This document shows positions 33,028-44,629 of a DNA stretch of 64,000 nucleotides, piece after piece. The notes beneath the pieces were generated by a model. It searched no databases, was not told the origin of the DNA, and worked only from the letters and a program-made list of their open reading frames with translations. This DNA comes from Zea mays (taxonomy: Eukaryota; Streptophyta; Magnoliopsida; Poales; Poaceae), in NCBI RefSeq assembly GCF_902167145.1, contig NC_050097.1, positions 44,004,095-44,068,094 on the forward strand, given 5' to 3'. The translations under genes were made by a program, and so were the position numbers. Positions within the stretch are counted from its first letter, which is position 1. Every line of letters starts with the position of its first letter.

Positions 33028-34710
33028 GGGGGGGCACCAAGATGGGCGCGTTCGTGAGGAGCGCCTTCAGGTTCCCGAGGGCTTCCTCGGCCTCGGGGTC
33101 CAAGTGAAGCACTCGGCCTTCCTTAAGAGGCGGTACAGAGGCAGGCCTCTTTCGCCGAGGCGTGAGATGAAGCGGCTCAGAGCCGCAAGGCATCCCATGA
33201 CTCTCTATACGCCTTTCAAGTCCTTGATGGGCCCCATGCTGGTGATGGCCGCGATCTTCTCTGGGTTGGCTTCGATGCCCCGCTCGGAGACGATGAACCC
33301 CAAGAGCATGCCTCGGGGTACCCCGAAGACACACTTCTCGGGATTAAGCTTCACGCCTTTCGCCTTGAGACATCGGAATGTCACTTCAAGGTCGGAAAGG
33401 AGGTCGGAGGCTTTCCTCGTCTTGACTACGATGTCATCGACGTAGGCCTCGACCGTCCGGCCAATGTGTTCGCCGAACACATGGTTCATGCACCGCTGGT
33501 ACGTCGCGCCCGCATTCCTCAAGCCGAACGACATGGTGACATAGCAGTACATGCCGAAGGGTGTGATGAAAGAAGTCGCGAGCTGGTCGGACTCTTTCAT
33601 CCTGATTTGGTGATACCCTGAGTAGGCGTCAAGGAAAGACAGGGTTTCGCACCCAGCAGTGGAATCCACGATTTGATCGATGCGAGGCAGAGGGTAGGGA
33701 ACCTTCGGACATGCTTTGTTTAGACCAGTGTAGTCTACACACATCCGCCATTTCCCTCCTTTCTTTCTCACAAGCACAGGGTTGGCAAGCCATTCGGGAT
33801 GGAATACCTCTTTGATGAACCCTGCCGCCATTAGCTTGTGGATCTCCTCGCCTATGGCTCTGCGCTTTTCCTCGTCGAATCGGCGCAGAGGCTGCTTCAT
33901 GGGTCAGGCTCCAGCTCGGATATCCAGTGAGTGCTCGGCGACATCCCTCGGTATGTCGGGCATGTCCGAGGGACTCCACGTGAAAACATCGGCGTTCGCA
34001 TGGAGAAAGTCGACGAGCACTGCTTCCTATTTGGGATTGAGCTCGGAGCCGATCCAGATCTGCTTGGAGGCGTCGCTGCTGGGGTCGAGGGGGACGGACT
34101 TAACCGTCTCTGCTGGCTCGAAGTTGCCGGCGTGACGCTTCATGTCTGGCACCTCCTTAGAAAGGCTCTCCAGGTCGGTGATGAGGGCCTCGGATTCGGC
34201 GAGGGCCTCGGCGTACTCCACGCACTCCACGTCGCATTCGAACGCGTATTTGTACGTGGGGCCGACGGTGATGACCCCGTTGGGGCCCGACATCTTGAGC
34301 TTGAGGTAGGTGTAGTTGGGGACGACCATGAACTTTGCGTAGCATGGCCTCCCCAATACTGCATGGTAGGTTCCTCGGAACCCAACCACCTCGAACGTGA
34401 GGGTCTCCCTTCGGAAGTTGGAGGGTGTTCCGAAGCAGACAGAAAGGTCGAGTCGTCCGAGGGGCTGGACGCGCTTCCCGGGGATGATCCCGTGGAAAGG
34501 CGTAGCGCCTACCCGGACCGAGGATAGATCAACACGCAGGAGCCCGAGGGTCTCGGCGTAGATGATGTTGAGGCTGCTGCCTCCGTCCATGAGGACCTTG
34601 GTGAGCCTGACGTTGCCGATGACGGGGTCGACAACGAGTGGGTATTTCCCCGGGCTCGGCACGTGGTCGGGGTGGTCAGCTTGGTCGAAGGTGATGGGTT
34701 TGTCGGACTA
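33028..34710 (-). pseudogene. protease and reverse transcriptase of Tat-2
   Basis: The protease (VLMDGGSSLNI near 34570) and RT share one frame. RT motifs: FHPEWLANPVLV, DYTGLNKACPKVPYPLPRID, FLDAYSGYHQI, MSFGLRNAGATYQR and YVDDIVVK near 33440. In-frame stops are TAG 34708-34710, TAG 34027-34029, TGA 33904-33906 and TAG 33205-33207. The frame is lost at a G-run (33028-33034) in the RNase H connection. Most stops fit C-to-T decay of CAG or CGA, or TGG to TAG. Confidence 0.87.
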
Positions 34711-37154
34711 GTCTAGGTAGACTGGCGCCGCCACCTTTACCGAACAGACCTCCCGACGCTCTTGCTTGCGGTGCCGAGCCAAGGCGTTCGCCGCTTGCCC
34801 ACCGTAGATCATGAAGCAGTCGCGGACCTCGGGGAACTCTCCTGCCTGGTGATCTTCCTTCTTGTCGTCGTCGCGAGCCCTGCCACCCTCCGCGGGTGGC
34901 CCGGCCCTGTGGAAGTGGCGCCGAAGCATGGCGCACTCATCAAGGGTGTGCTTGACGGGCCCCTGATGATAGGGGCACGGCTCCTTGAGCATCTTGTCGA
35001 AGAGGTTAGCACCTCTGGGGGGTTTCCGAGGGTTCTTATACTCGGCGGCGGCGACAAGGTCCGCGTCGGCGGCGTCGCGTTTCGCTTGCGACTTCTTCTT
35101 GCCCTTCTTCTTGGCGCCGCGCTGAGTTGACGCCTTGGGGACGTCTTCCGGTGGGCGGCCCTGGGGCTGCTTGTCCTTCCGGAAGATAGCCTCAACCGCC
35201 TCCTGGCCAGAGGCGAACTTGGTGGCGATGTCCATCAGCTCGCTCGCCCTGGTGGGGGTCTTTCGACCCAGCTTGCTGACCAGGTCGCGGCAAGTGGTGC
35301 CGGCGAGGAACGCGCCGATGACATCTGAATCGGTAATGTTGGGCAGCTCGGTGTGCTGCTTCGAGAATCGCCGGATATAGTCCCGGAGAGACTCTCCCGG
35401 CTGCTGCCGGTAGCTTCGGAGGTCCCAGGAGTTTCCAGGGCGCACGTACGTGCCCAGGAAATTGCCGGCAAAGGCTTGGACCAGGTCGTCCCAGTTGGAG
35501 ATCTGCCCCGGAGGCAGGTGCTCCAACCAAGCGCGAGCGGTGTCGGAGAGAAACAGGGGGAGGTTGCGGATGATGAGGTTGTCATCGTCCGTTCCACCCA
35601 GTTGGCAGGCCAGCTGGTAGTCTGCGAGCCACAGTTCCGGTCTCGTCTCCCCCGAGTACTTTGTGATAGTAGTCGGGGGTCGGAACTGGGTTGGGAACGG
35701 CGCCCGTCGTATGGCGCGGCTGAAAGCCTGCGGACCGGGTGGTTCGGGCGAGGGACTCCGATCCTCCCCGCTGTCGTAGCGTCCCCCACGCCTGGGGTGG
35801 TAGCCTCGGCGCACCCTCTCGTCGAGGTGGGCCCGACGGTCGCGGTGATGGTGCTCGTTGCCGAGGCGACCCGGGGCCACAGGCGCTGTGTTGCGCGTGC
35901 GCCCGGTGTGGACCAAGGCTTCCCGCATGAATCGGGAAGTCACGACGCGATGTTCCGAGGGGTACCCCTGCCTTCGGGAGGCGGAGCTCTCTACCCATCG
36001 GACCGCGGCGCCCTCCAGGAGATTCTTGAGCTCTCCCTGGATTTGCCGCCCCTCGGTGGTTGATGGCTCCGGCATCGCGCGGAGAAGCATTGCTGCGGCA
36101 GCCAGGTTCTGGCCGACCCCACTGGAAGCGGGTGGCGGCCTCACCCTGACATCGCCGGCGATGCGGTGTTGGATACCCTGGGGTAGATGGCGCACTTCTC
36201 CGGCCGGAGGTTGGCCCGCCCATTCCTGCCCGACGTCCCGGCGGATCGGCTCAAGCGCTCCTGCTCCCTCGTCGAGCCTGGCCGGCACCCCGCGGATTTG
36301 CTCGAGCTGTGGGTCATGACCCCCCGCCGGAACAGGGACCACAGCTAGCTCCCGTAGAATGTCAACGCATGGCACAGGCCTAGGGAGATCACCGTTCTCA
36401 GGCATACCGAGATGGTTGCCTTTGGAGGGACCCCCTAGATCGACGTGGAAACATTCACGACTTGGGCCACAGTCCTCGTCGCCGAGGCTGCGGCTACCGT
36501 CGGAACAGTCAGAAAGGCAGTAGTCGCATGCGGTCATGAAGTCCCGCATGGCACTGGGGTTGCCAAGTCCAGAGAAATCCCAACAGAAGTCGGGCTCGTC
36601 ATCTTCCTCGGACCCCGAGGGCCCGTAGGTTGAGACGTCCGCGAGCCGGTCCCAGGGTGACCGCATACGAAACCCCAGAGGGTTTGGACTCGCCTCTACG
36701 AGAGCGTCCGCCAAAGCGAAGTCGCTTGGCGGATCGAGGCTGAATCCAAAGGGCGTGAGATGGGAACCGGTGGGTACCTCTTGGTCGATGGGCGGTGACG
36801 AAGTCACGTCAGGGACTGACTACACCGTCGTCTCAGGTACGAGGGTGACGCCCAGCAAGCCTTTCGCGAGCGTGCTGGCGTCGTCCGTTTGCTCGGAATT
36901 GGCGTGTCGCGGGGAGATGACGCTCGTCTTCGTCTCAAACGCGAGGTCGATGCCCGACGCGCCCCCCGTTGGGGCGCCGGCGCCGTCGACTTGCTCGACA
37001 GCCGACGAGGTGCCGCCTCCTGCTTGGCCTTGGTTGCCCCGCCTCCTCCTCCGTCGACGGGGGAGAGGGCGGGGTGAGCTCGAATGTCGCTCTTCCACCA
37101 CGCGGGGAAGACATCACCGATTCCGCCGCCGACGGGCGGGCTGTCGGACGCCAT
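34708..37154 (-). pseudogene. Gag of Tat-2
   Basis: The ATG is at 37152-37154 (MASDSPPVGGGIGDV), where related Tat gags start. A frameshift in the next ~100 bases and TAG 36820-36822 break the N-terminal region. The long open part to 34708 holds the gag core (RAWLEHLPPGQISNWDDL ... SLRDYIRRFSKQHTELPNI) near 35340-35560. It also holds a knuckle-like CPYHQGPVKHTLDEC (C-x2-H-x5-H-x4-C) near 34940-34985. The frame continues across TAG 34708-34710 into protease. Confidence 0.85.
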
Positions 37155-37315
37155 TGTTGCTGTCGCACGGCGGGGGAAGGAGTATCATGTCGTAGCTGCC
37201 GTCGAGGGACATGAACTCAAGACTCCCGAAACGGAGCACCGTCCCGAGATGAAAAGGTTGTTGGAGACTGCCCATCTGGAGCTTGATGGGAAGCTATTCG
37301 TCAACACGCAGCAGG

Positions 37316-37333
37316 CCCCTACCTGGCGCACCA
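37316..37333 (-). other. primer binding site of Tat-2
   Basis: Minus TGGTGCGCCAGGTAGGGG, two bases from the 5' LTR. It differs from the Tat-1 site at one base. Confidence 0.85.
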
Positions 37334-37335
37334 AC

Positions 37336-39000
37336 TGTGGGTGTTTCGAGACCGGGGGGTCCCTGAGCCGACGAGTGAGATGTCGCCGTGTGCCCCAGCC
37401 CAGATGGGTCGGCGCGAGACGGAGCGCGAAGGGGGGGAAGAAAGGACAGCCGGAGCGAGAGAGGGAGGTGGAAATCCCGCGGCCTTCGTGTTTGTCCCGC
37501 GCCCAGGTCGGGTGCGCTTGCAGTAGGGGGTTACAAGCGTCCACGCGGGAGAGGGAGCGAGCGGCCTCACGCGAGCGCCTGTCCCGTCCTCTTCCCCGCG
37601 CGGCCAACCCTCTGTAAGAGGGCCCTGGTCCTTCCTTTTATAGGCGCAAGGAGAGGATCCAGGTGTACAACGGGGGTGTAGCAGAGTGCTAACGTGTCTA
37701 GCGGAGGGGAGCTAGCGCCCTAAGTACATGCCATCGTGGCAGCCGGAGAGGTTTTGGCACCCGGTTCGTGTGGTGTCGTGGCCGTCGGAGGAGCGCTGAA
37801 GCCTGGCGGAAGGACAGCTGTCGGAGCTGTTGAGTCCTTGCTGACGTCCTCTTGCTTCCGTAAGGGGGCTGAGAGCCGCTGTTGTCATAGAGCGTGCGGG
37901 GCGCCATCATTGCTTGTCTGGCGGAGCAAGCCAGATGGGACGCCGGTCTTGTTTCCCGTAGCTTGAGTCGGCTTGGGGTAGGGTAATGATGGCGCCTCCT
38001 GTTGACGTGGCCGGTCCGCGCCCTAGGTTGGGCGATGTGGAGGCTCCTCCGAGGTCGAGGTCGAGTCTGTCTTCCGAGGCCGAGGTCGAGTCCGAGCCCC
38101 TGGGTCGGGCGAGGTGGAGACCGTCGGCGGAGGCCAGGGCTGAGTCCGAGCACTGGGTCGGGCGGAGTGGAGTTCGTCGTCTTCCGGGGCTGAGCCCGAG
38201 TCCGAGCCCTGGGTCGGGTGGAGCGGAGTTCCCCGTCTTCCGGGGCTGAGCCCGAGTCCGAGCCCTGGGTCGGGCGGAGCGGAGTTCGCCGTCTTCCGGG
38301 GCTGAGCCCAAGTCCGAGCCCTGGGTTGGGCGGAGCGGAGTTCACCGTCTTCCGGGGCTGAGCCCGAGTCCGAGCCCTGGGTCGGGCGGAGCGGAGTTCG
38401 CCGTCTTCCGGGGCTGAGCCCAAGTCCGAGCCCTGGGTCGGGCGGAGCGGAGTTCGCCGTCTTTTGGGGCTTAGCCCGAGTCCGAGCCCTGGGTCGGGCG
38501 AAGTAGAGTTTCCTATGGTGCCTGAGGCCGGGCCTGGCTGCCTGTCAGCCTCGCTCTGTCGAGCGGCACAGCAGTCGAAGCGGCGCAGGCGGCACTGTCC
38601 TTCTGTCAGGCCGGTCAGTGGAGCGGCAAAGTGACTGCGGTCACTTCGGCTCTGTCGACTGGAGGACGCGCGTCAGGATAAAGGTGTCAGGCCACCTTTG
38701 CATTAAATGCCTCTGCGATTTGGTCGATTGGCGTGGCGATTTGGCCAGGGTTGCTTCTTGGCGAAGACTGGGCCTCGGGCGAGCCGGAAGTATGTTCGTC
38801 GCTGGAGGGGGGCCTCGGGCGAGACGGAGATCCTCCGGGGTCGGCTGCCCTTGCCCGAGGCTAGGCTCGGGCGAGGCATGATCGAGTCCCTCGAATGGAC
38901 CGATCCCTGACTTAATCGCACCCATCAGGCCTTTGCAGCTTTGTGCTTACCAGCTGAGAATTAGAAGTCTTGAGGGTACCCCTAATTATGGTCCCCAACA
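37336..39000 (-). repeat. 5' LTR of Tat-2 (1665 bp)
   Basis: The minus strand starts TGTTGGGGACCATAATTAGG. TATA CCTATAAAAGG (minus) at 37634-37644. The ~60 bp U3 tandem block is at about 38079-38520. The outer end keeps the ggggtaccctcaag block common in grass LTRs. Confidence 0.94.
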
Positions 39001-39005
39001 AAAGG

Positions 39006-39634
39006 AGGCATAGATGAATAGCTTGAGCTAGTTAAATCTGGTGGTGAGTGGTGATGTGTGCATTAGTGGCTCCTTAACTTGTGAAGTGATACCATGGGTA
39101 CATGAACTTTCAAAAATCCATTTCTAGATCTTTGAACTTGTTAAGTGGTGTACCATGAATCTCTAAACTTAAAAAATGATGTGTTGAACGTCTATTTTTA
39201 GACCATACCGACCACTGCGACGTGCCACTTAATAATTTCATGGACCTAGAAATGTATTTTTAAAGTTTGTGAACCTAATTGGCATCCCTCGACAAGTTTA
39301 GGCACTTTATGAAATCTAGAGCTAAGTAATGCTATGAAAGCTCATGGGAAGTTTAAGATCTAATCCAACTTAAAAAGTGTTTAAAATAAGCGAGTTGATA
39401 GAGCAATAGAGGCATTGGACATGTTCGGTGGCCAATGGATATGTGCAATCACATAGGCGTCTGGCCTGTTTAGAACTAACTACACTGGCATGTTCAGTGT
39501 GCAACGGGTACGGTGCACCAGATAGGGCACCTAGAGAGCTATACAAACGAGTGTTTATGGCTATACACTCATTGGATGTGTCTAATGTGGCACTAGGCAA
39601 GGCACACTGAGGTTCCAAATTGAGTGTGAGGGAC
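39006..39634. other. intergenic, nothing recognised
   Basis: AT-rich DNA without a convincing gene. Related phrases (gaactt.taaa.aatg; ggtacatgaactt) recur at about 39095-39260 and look like a degraded repeat. Confidence 0.5.
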
Positions 39635-39637
39635 TAA

Positions 39638-39856
39638 CAGGGTGTTTGGTTTAAGGAATGAGTTAGTACATCATCTTTTCACTCCTTATTTTTTGTTTGG
39701 TTTGTGCAATGGAATGAGTTGATCCATCACCACCTCATTCCCCATAGTTAGTTAGTTAGTACTAATATGAGGAATGTGATCATCCCATATTTGAGGAATG
39801 GACTCATGATGCACCACCTCATTTCGGATGGAGTGATGCCTCAAACCAAACACCCC
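39638..39856. mobile_element. Tourist/PIF-Harbinger-like MITE (219 bp)
   Basis: Terminal inverted repeats GGGTGTTTGGTTT and AAACCAAACACCC, flanked by TAA at 39635-39637 and 39857-39859. A three-base TWA duplication, short length and no coding capacity fit a Tourist-type MITE. Confidence 0.8.
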
Positions 39857-39859
39857 TAA

Positions 39860-42521
39860 GTACATCATAACAGTACTAGATACGACACTCATAGAGGTGT
39901 GCATACTATGCAACTTGAGTGGTATACTCATCTTTTCCCTCCCCACAACCGTTCCCTTCGCTCACCCCGTCGCGGACACACCCACATCCTTGCGAGCCCC
40001 GGAGCCAAACCATCCCGCCCCGTGCGCCCCACTCACCCTGCCCTATCTCATTCGCCCTGCAACAACCACTACCGCGCGCTCAACCTGCCATGCCACACAC
40101 TCACGCCCCGCCATCACACGCTCGTTCTCTCATCGTCGTCGAGTCTTCGTTGTCTCTCACACCCCAGTGAGTTTCACATAGGTATCAGCAACCCGGGACA
40201 TGCCCCTGTCTCCCCTCGCCCTCATCGGTTTGCCCTGCCCCCACTCAACCTCCTCATGCCCCCCCCCCCCGCCTAGGACTATTGTCGTCGTCCGGAGTTG
40301 TGGTCGTGCCCCTACTGACGAGAAGTGAACCCTGGACCTCATGGTAATAACCTTCCCCGACCCCTACCGTTTGTTTACTGGTATTTCCCATGCGCAATTG
40401 CTTGCCGGAGTTGCACTCCACGCAACTGTTGCTCCTCATCGTCACGCACTCACACTGAGCCCTCACCGTGGCTCAATCCAGCCTCATTGGGTTCTTCGCA
40501 CTACACCAGACCTTCTTCGCTCGGATTTGGCCCAACTTGATACCCTCCCGCGACCACAATTGCTCGTAGGAGCTGGCACTACCTCACTGAGACACCCCGT
40601 TGTGGTTCTCTAGCCTTTGGTCCTCCCACCATGACTTGGCCCTCACCATCAAGCTACCTGAACCTCCCCTAACAAAACCACTGCTCGCTTCATCTCCGGC
40701 GACTCCCCCACAGCAGACGCGAGCGTCGCCGCCCGAGTTGGCTAGAATTGGAGGCCAGAGCTGGCCACCCAATCTCCACCACCCATCATAGATCCAACAG
40801 TTTGTTTTTAATCAACTAAATTCTAATCACAACCGTCCGCCTGAGATCTGATGGCACAAAATTGAGCCAGTGCCCCAAATCACCCGCGCCTCTGCCCCTG
40901 GGCCCCATCTGTTAGCCGTCGTGCCACACCCATGCCTCTGCCTCGAGGGCCCCGCCTGTCAGTTGCTCGCGTTGCACTCGCACACCCCCCTCACTGATCT
41001 AATCTCGGTCGTTGATCTAAGACCCAACGACCGATGTTCCCCGATACCCTTTCGCTCAAACGATTTTCCTTAAGAGCCCCCTGAGTTCTAGGAAATCACC
41101 CACCACCCCTTTTCTTTTCGCCAATACCCCTATAATTTTATAGTTAGGTCCTCATACTTCTCAATTTAACCCATAAACTTATATTTAAATATATTTTAGA
41201 CCCAAATCTTATAAAATTCATAACTTTGTCGTATGAAGTCCAAAATAAGTGGTTCAAGTTGCATTATTTTCCTTATGATTTTGTTTACATGTTAGCAGCA
41301 TGTTTATATCCTATTTAAATGTTTCATTTAAAAATAATTTCTATTTTTGATTTAGATTTAGATTAAATAGAACTTTGTCATAGTAGTTCATGAATAGAAA
41401 AAATCTAGTGAATGCCCTAATGAAACACAACAAACCGAGTGATTGATGACATTAACAAAATAAATTTATTTGAATAGTGTTATTGAGATATAAATTTTGG
41501 TTAATGACTAACATAGTATAGGAGAACCTTGTGCATTAAACCCATTCCAAACTTAGGAACCTCACAATTATTGCCACAACCACTATTAAAAACATGTGAT
41601 TGCTCTATTGCATATGTTTGGTGTATTGTTCTTTTTTTATTCTCCAAGTGTGTTGAATGAATGATTTCTTTGTATAGACAACGAGCAATCCATGTTTCCT
41701 AAAGGAATGGAAGGAGAAGACTCTGAGCAGCAAACTGTTTGGTGAAGGCAAGTGTTCTCTGGCATACTTATATCCTATTCACATGAGAACTTAATTACCC
41801 ACATAAGATAAATCAACCTAAAGACTAACTAGTTTTTTATTTTACATGTCCTTGTTACCTTTTGGGGTTGGGCTGAGATGATTAGTTGTATGCTAGTGCT
41901 CTAACTTAATTAATGAACATGATGAGACACTTTATGGTACATTGCTTATTATTTTGGATATGATTATGAACTTGTGACACTCAAGGAGACTCAGACTGTT
42001 TTTTGAGTACTTCTCTATAAGGGCCAATTCGTTGAGAGACAACCCGAGAAAATAGTCCATCCATGAGAGTGGAATGAGATGCCCTTAGCTAATTAATTAG
42101 AGGAAATTGAGGCGTAGTTTGCTTCACTGTCATACCGTCAATGGGGCTGGGGTATAGTGCTTGCTATGCTAAGGCTGGGTACCGGGGTTCTTCCGTTTGC
42201 TTTTGTTAGTCACCCCCTTTAGGGAGAGGTACTGTGTTTAATGTGACTAGTGAAACCTAATGTGTGATTGTACCTTTGAAAATCTTTGTAAAGGCTACAT
42301 AGTGAAACCTTGCTGACTCACCTTGGGGGTATTTAAGGGTATGTACAACCCAAGGAAAAAAGGGATCACGACTCATGGGTAAAGTGTGCGACCTCTATAG
42401 AGGGTTAGAAACTGATATATCAGTCATGCTCACGTTTTTAAGAGTGGACTTGGGATCCTCTTTGATTAGAGGTACACTTGATACATTTATGATGCTGACT
42501 TTAATTATGATGATCATGGTC
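39860..42521 (+). other. degenerate LTR-like relic
   Basis: Without a coding frame. The stretch about 40800-42860 resembles the long LTRs of grass Del/Tekay-type chromoviruses: an ataaaattcataactttgtcg block near 41210, a flank tgaaaatctttgtaaaggct near 42277, then ctcatgggtaaagtgtgcga and aaactgatatatcagtcatg, and a tail tgtgtactcacccttgcttt near 42710. Recognition is from memory of such LTRs and the ends are not defined. The GC-rich 39930-40780 part may belong to the same or another relic. Confidence 0.4.
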
Positions 42522-42892
42522 GTTATACACTATGATATTTCTTCTACGAGGAGATGCCCTTTTGGTCTAACAACTTGGGATTCAAGATAAAGCTTGGCTT
42601 ATATTAATGACTAAAACTTGACGAACTAAAAGCAACATGTTGATAGCCTAACTCCACATAAAGCTAGTCCACTTCTTCAGCAAAATGGGACATTTACTGA
42701 GTATGTTGATGTGTACTCACCCTTGCTTTCACACAAAACACCAGGTTGCCCCCACTGCAATCACTGCTCAGGAGAAGACGAAGGCAATGAGGCACATTTC
42801 TAGACTTAGATTAGCGCAATACCTATGGGAAGCGACGACACGAAGAAAGACAACATGCTGGGACGGAGGCGGCGGAGGGGGGACCGTACTCG

Positions 42893-43693
42893 TGTGGTAT
42901 CCTGACCCGGTGGATGGTGATATCCTATCCCAAGGCTTAATAGAATTAATAGAGTACTCATATCAACAAGGTACATCTTCTTTTTCGGAAGCCTATCTCG
43001 AAAGAACCTCCAAGTTAGGCGTGTTTGGCTTAGAGCAATTTGGGATGGGTGACCGATCGGGAAGTTTTCTCGGGTGCACATGAGTGAGGACAAAGTGCAC
43101 ACAAAAGACTCGTGTTGATCTGTGGGGATGGTCTATGATCCTATATGGTTGCCAGAAGTAAGTACCACTGGTCCGGGAGTGGATGGGGTGTTACAAATGG
43201 TATCAGAGCCGACCCTCGCGGTTTTACGGGCGTGTGTGGGCTAGAGGTTCGGGTATATGACGTATAGTGCATGTGGACCTGGAGGGGTCACATGGCATGG
43301 CATATGACGACACTAGACATACGAGCATGGCTAAGAGGGGAGGTTCCTAGCTTGGGGTTGATTGACGAGGACGTCAGTCTTCTAAGGGAGGTGGATTGTG
43401 ACATCCTGAACTCGATGGATGGTGATATCCTTGCCTAAGACTTAATAGAATTAATAGAATACTTATACCAACAAGGTGCATCTTTTTTTCGGAAGCCTAT
43501 CTCGAAAGAACCTCCAAGTTAAGCGTGCTTGGCTTGAAGCAATTTGGGATGGGTGGCCGACCGAGAAGTTTTCTCGAGTGCGCATGAGTGAGGACAAAAT
43601 GCACAAAAATGATTCGTGTTGGTCTGTGATCTATGATCCTAGAGTGTTGCTATGAGTAAGTAGAATCGGTCCAGAAGTGGACGGGGTGTTACA
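42893..43693 (+). mobile_element. Cassandra TRIM retrotransposon, copy 1 (801 bp)
   Basis: LTRs 42893-43195 and 43397-43693 start TGTG and end TTACA. PBS TGGTATCAGAGC lies at 43198-43209 and a purine tract aagggaggtggat at 43384-43396. The target duplication is ACTCG at 42888-42892 and 43694-43698. There is no coding capacity. Both LTRs carry a 5S rRNA-like stretch (ctccaagttaagcgtgcttgg ... gggatgggtgacc ... gggaagtttt). Non-coding ~0.8 kb elements with 5S sequence in the LTR are the Cassandra group, established in many plants. Confidence 0.92.
43008..43077 (+). ncRNA. 5S rRNA-derived segment in Cassandra 5' LTR
   Basis: Matches the 3' half of plant 5S rRNA in order: CTCC.AAGTTA.GCGTG (box A region), GGATGGGTGACC (intermediate element and box C region), GGGAAGT. 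One base in box A (ttagg) differs from the duplicate copy (ttaag). It is a relic promoter-like segment, not a 5S gene. Confidence 0.75.
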
Positions 43694-43856
43694 ACTCGCC
43701 ATCGATTTCGTCAGGAGTCATGGCATCGCTTGCCTCCTCGCGACAACGACAACGTGACTCCCTCCTCTTTTTTCCAACAGCTCCGTCCCGCGCCGGTGAC
43801 CGCTACTATCCGAAGGGTTGCACTCAAACTGGTGCCTTAAATTGGTCAAATTGTAG

Positions 43857-43987
43857 TTTTTTGACCAAATTTTATGAAATAGGCATATCTAACAATGCCT
43901 TAAACTAGTGTCTTAAATTGAAATATGTGACTCTATACAGGAAAAACTACTCCAACAGTGACTCATTTCATAAAATTTGGTCAAAAA
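43857..43987. repeat. inverted repeat (foldback) in duplication copy 1
   Basis: Arms tttttgaccaaattttatga and tcataaaatttggtcaaaaa extend to 23 bp and are separated by about 84 bp. The same structure is in copy 2 near 45970-46105 with one arm mismatch. Possibly a MITE core; no clear target duplication seen. Confidence 0.65.
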
Positions 43988-44417
43988 ATTATAGAACACT
44001 CTCAAGTTCCTCAAATATACTACACCGTAGTGGTTTGCTCTATAATCTAGATTTATGATTTTATTGTTGGAGAAGAATATTTTGTTGCTGTCCTAAATTC
44101 TATAAAATATACTTATTTTTAAATTATAATACATTTTTATAAGTTCCTCAAATATACTACACTGTATGAGTCGACCGCGAGCCATGCCGTTCACGGGGCT
44201 GGTAGTGAGCTGCGTGTGGAGGGTTGGCTGCGAGCCCGCCTAGGAGGCATGCCACTGAACGCTCGGAAGGAAAAACATATAGGAGAAACAAGGAATGGAG
44301 AGAAAGAAAGAGAAGATGAAGAGCTGCCGTGTATAGAAGTTAGACCAAGATGGAGTTGTATCACACTTTAACGAATCTCAAATCCAGGAAGAGATTCAGA
44401 TTTTCTTTTTTAAGTGG

Positions 44418-44629
44418 CGGCCGACGGGAGTTAGTTAATCGTCGTCGGCCTAAGCGCGGGCCGACGGGAGTTACTTAATCCCCGTCGGCTACGTTGACTG
44501 GCCGACGGGAATTAATTAATCCCCGTCGGCCTTATTCTGGCCGACAGGAATTAATTAATTCCCGTCGGCCCGCACGCAGGCCGACGGGAATTAATATAGC
44601 CGACGGGGATGCTTTGGATTGCTGTAGTG
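44418..44629. mobile_element. CACTA-type transposon end fragment (212 bp)
   Basis: It ends at 44629 with ggattgctgtagtg, that is CACTACAGCAATCC inward on the minus strand. Inside are about five subterminal blocks of ggccgacggg-aattaattaat-cccgtcggcc palindromes. A CACTA terminus with short subterminal repeats is the signature of En/Spm-type elements. No matching left end is present, so it is truncated at 44418. Confidence 0.75.

Larger units (their letters stand above)
24504..39000 (-). mobile_element. complete Tat-lineage gypsy element Tat-2 (14.5 kb)
   Basis: LTRs at 24504-26169 and 37336-39000 are flanked by AAAGG at 24499-24503 and 39001-39005. Minus-strand order: 5' LTR, PBS, gag, protease, RT, RNase H x2, integrase remnant, spacer, the plus-strand antisense gene 27598-30952, PPT, 3' LTR. 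The LTRs differ at several places, including their PBS-side and outer ends, so the insertion is not recent. Many stops and one internal deletion make it non-autonomous. Confidence 0.95.
42522..44417. repeat. direct duplication, copy 1 (~1.9 kb)
   Basis: Runs from gttatacactatgatatttc to ttttttaagtgg and repeats at 44630-46530 with scattered substitutions and small indels. It contains the tail of the LTR relic, a Cassandra TRIM, a small foldback (43857-43987) and unassigned sequence. Confidence 0.93.

Noticed and set aside
35353..36319. Plus-strand frames opposite Tat-2 gag
   Set aside because: The minus-strand gag core is clearly recognisable; the plus-strand frames have no domain.
43008..43077. 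Possible genuine 5S rRNA gene
   Set aside because: Only the 3' half of 5S is recognisable, with substitutions, and it sits in all four Cassandra LTRs.
42685..43083. Open frame of ~130 codons over the Cassandra 5' LTR
   Set aside because: It crosses the LTR boundary and a 5S-like segment, differs in the duplicate copy by indels, and has no domain.
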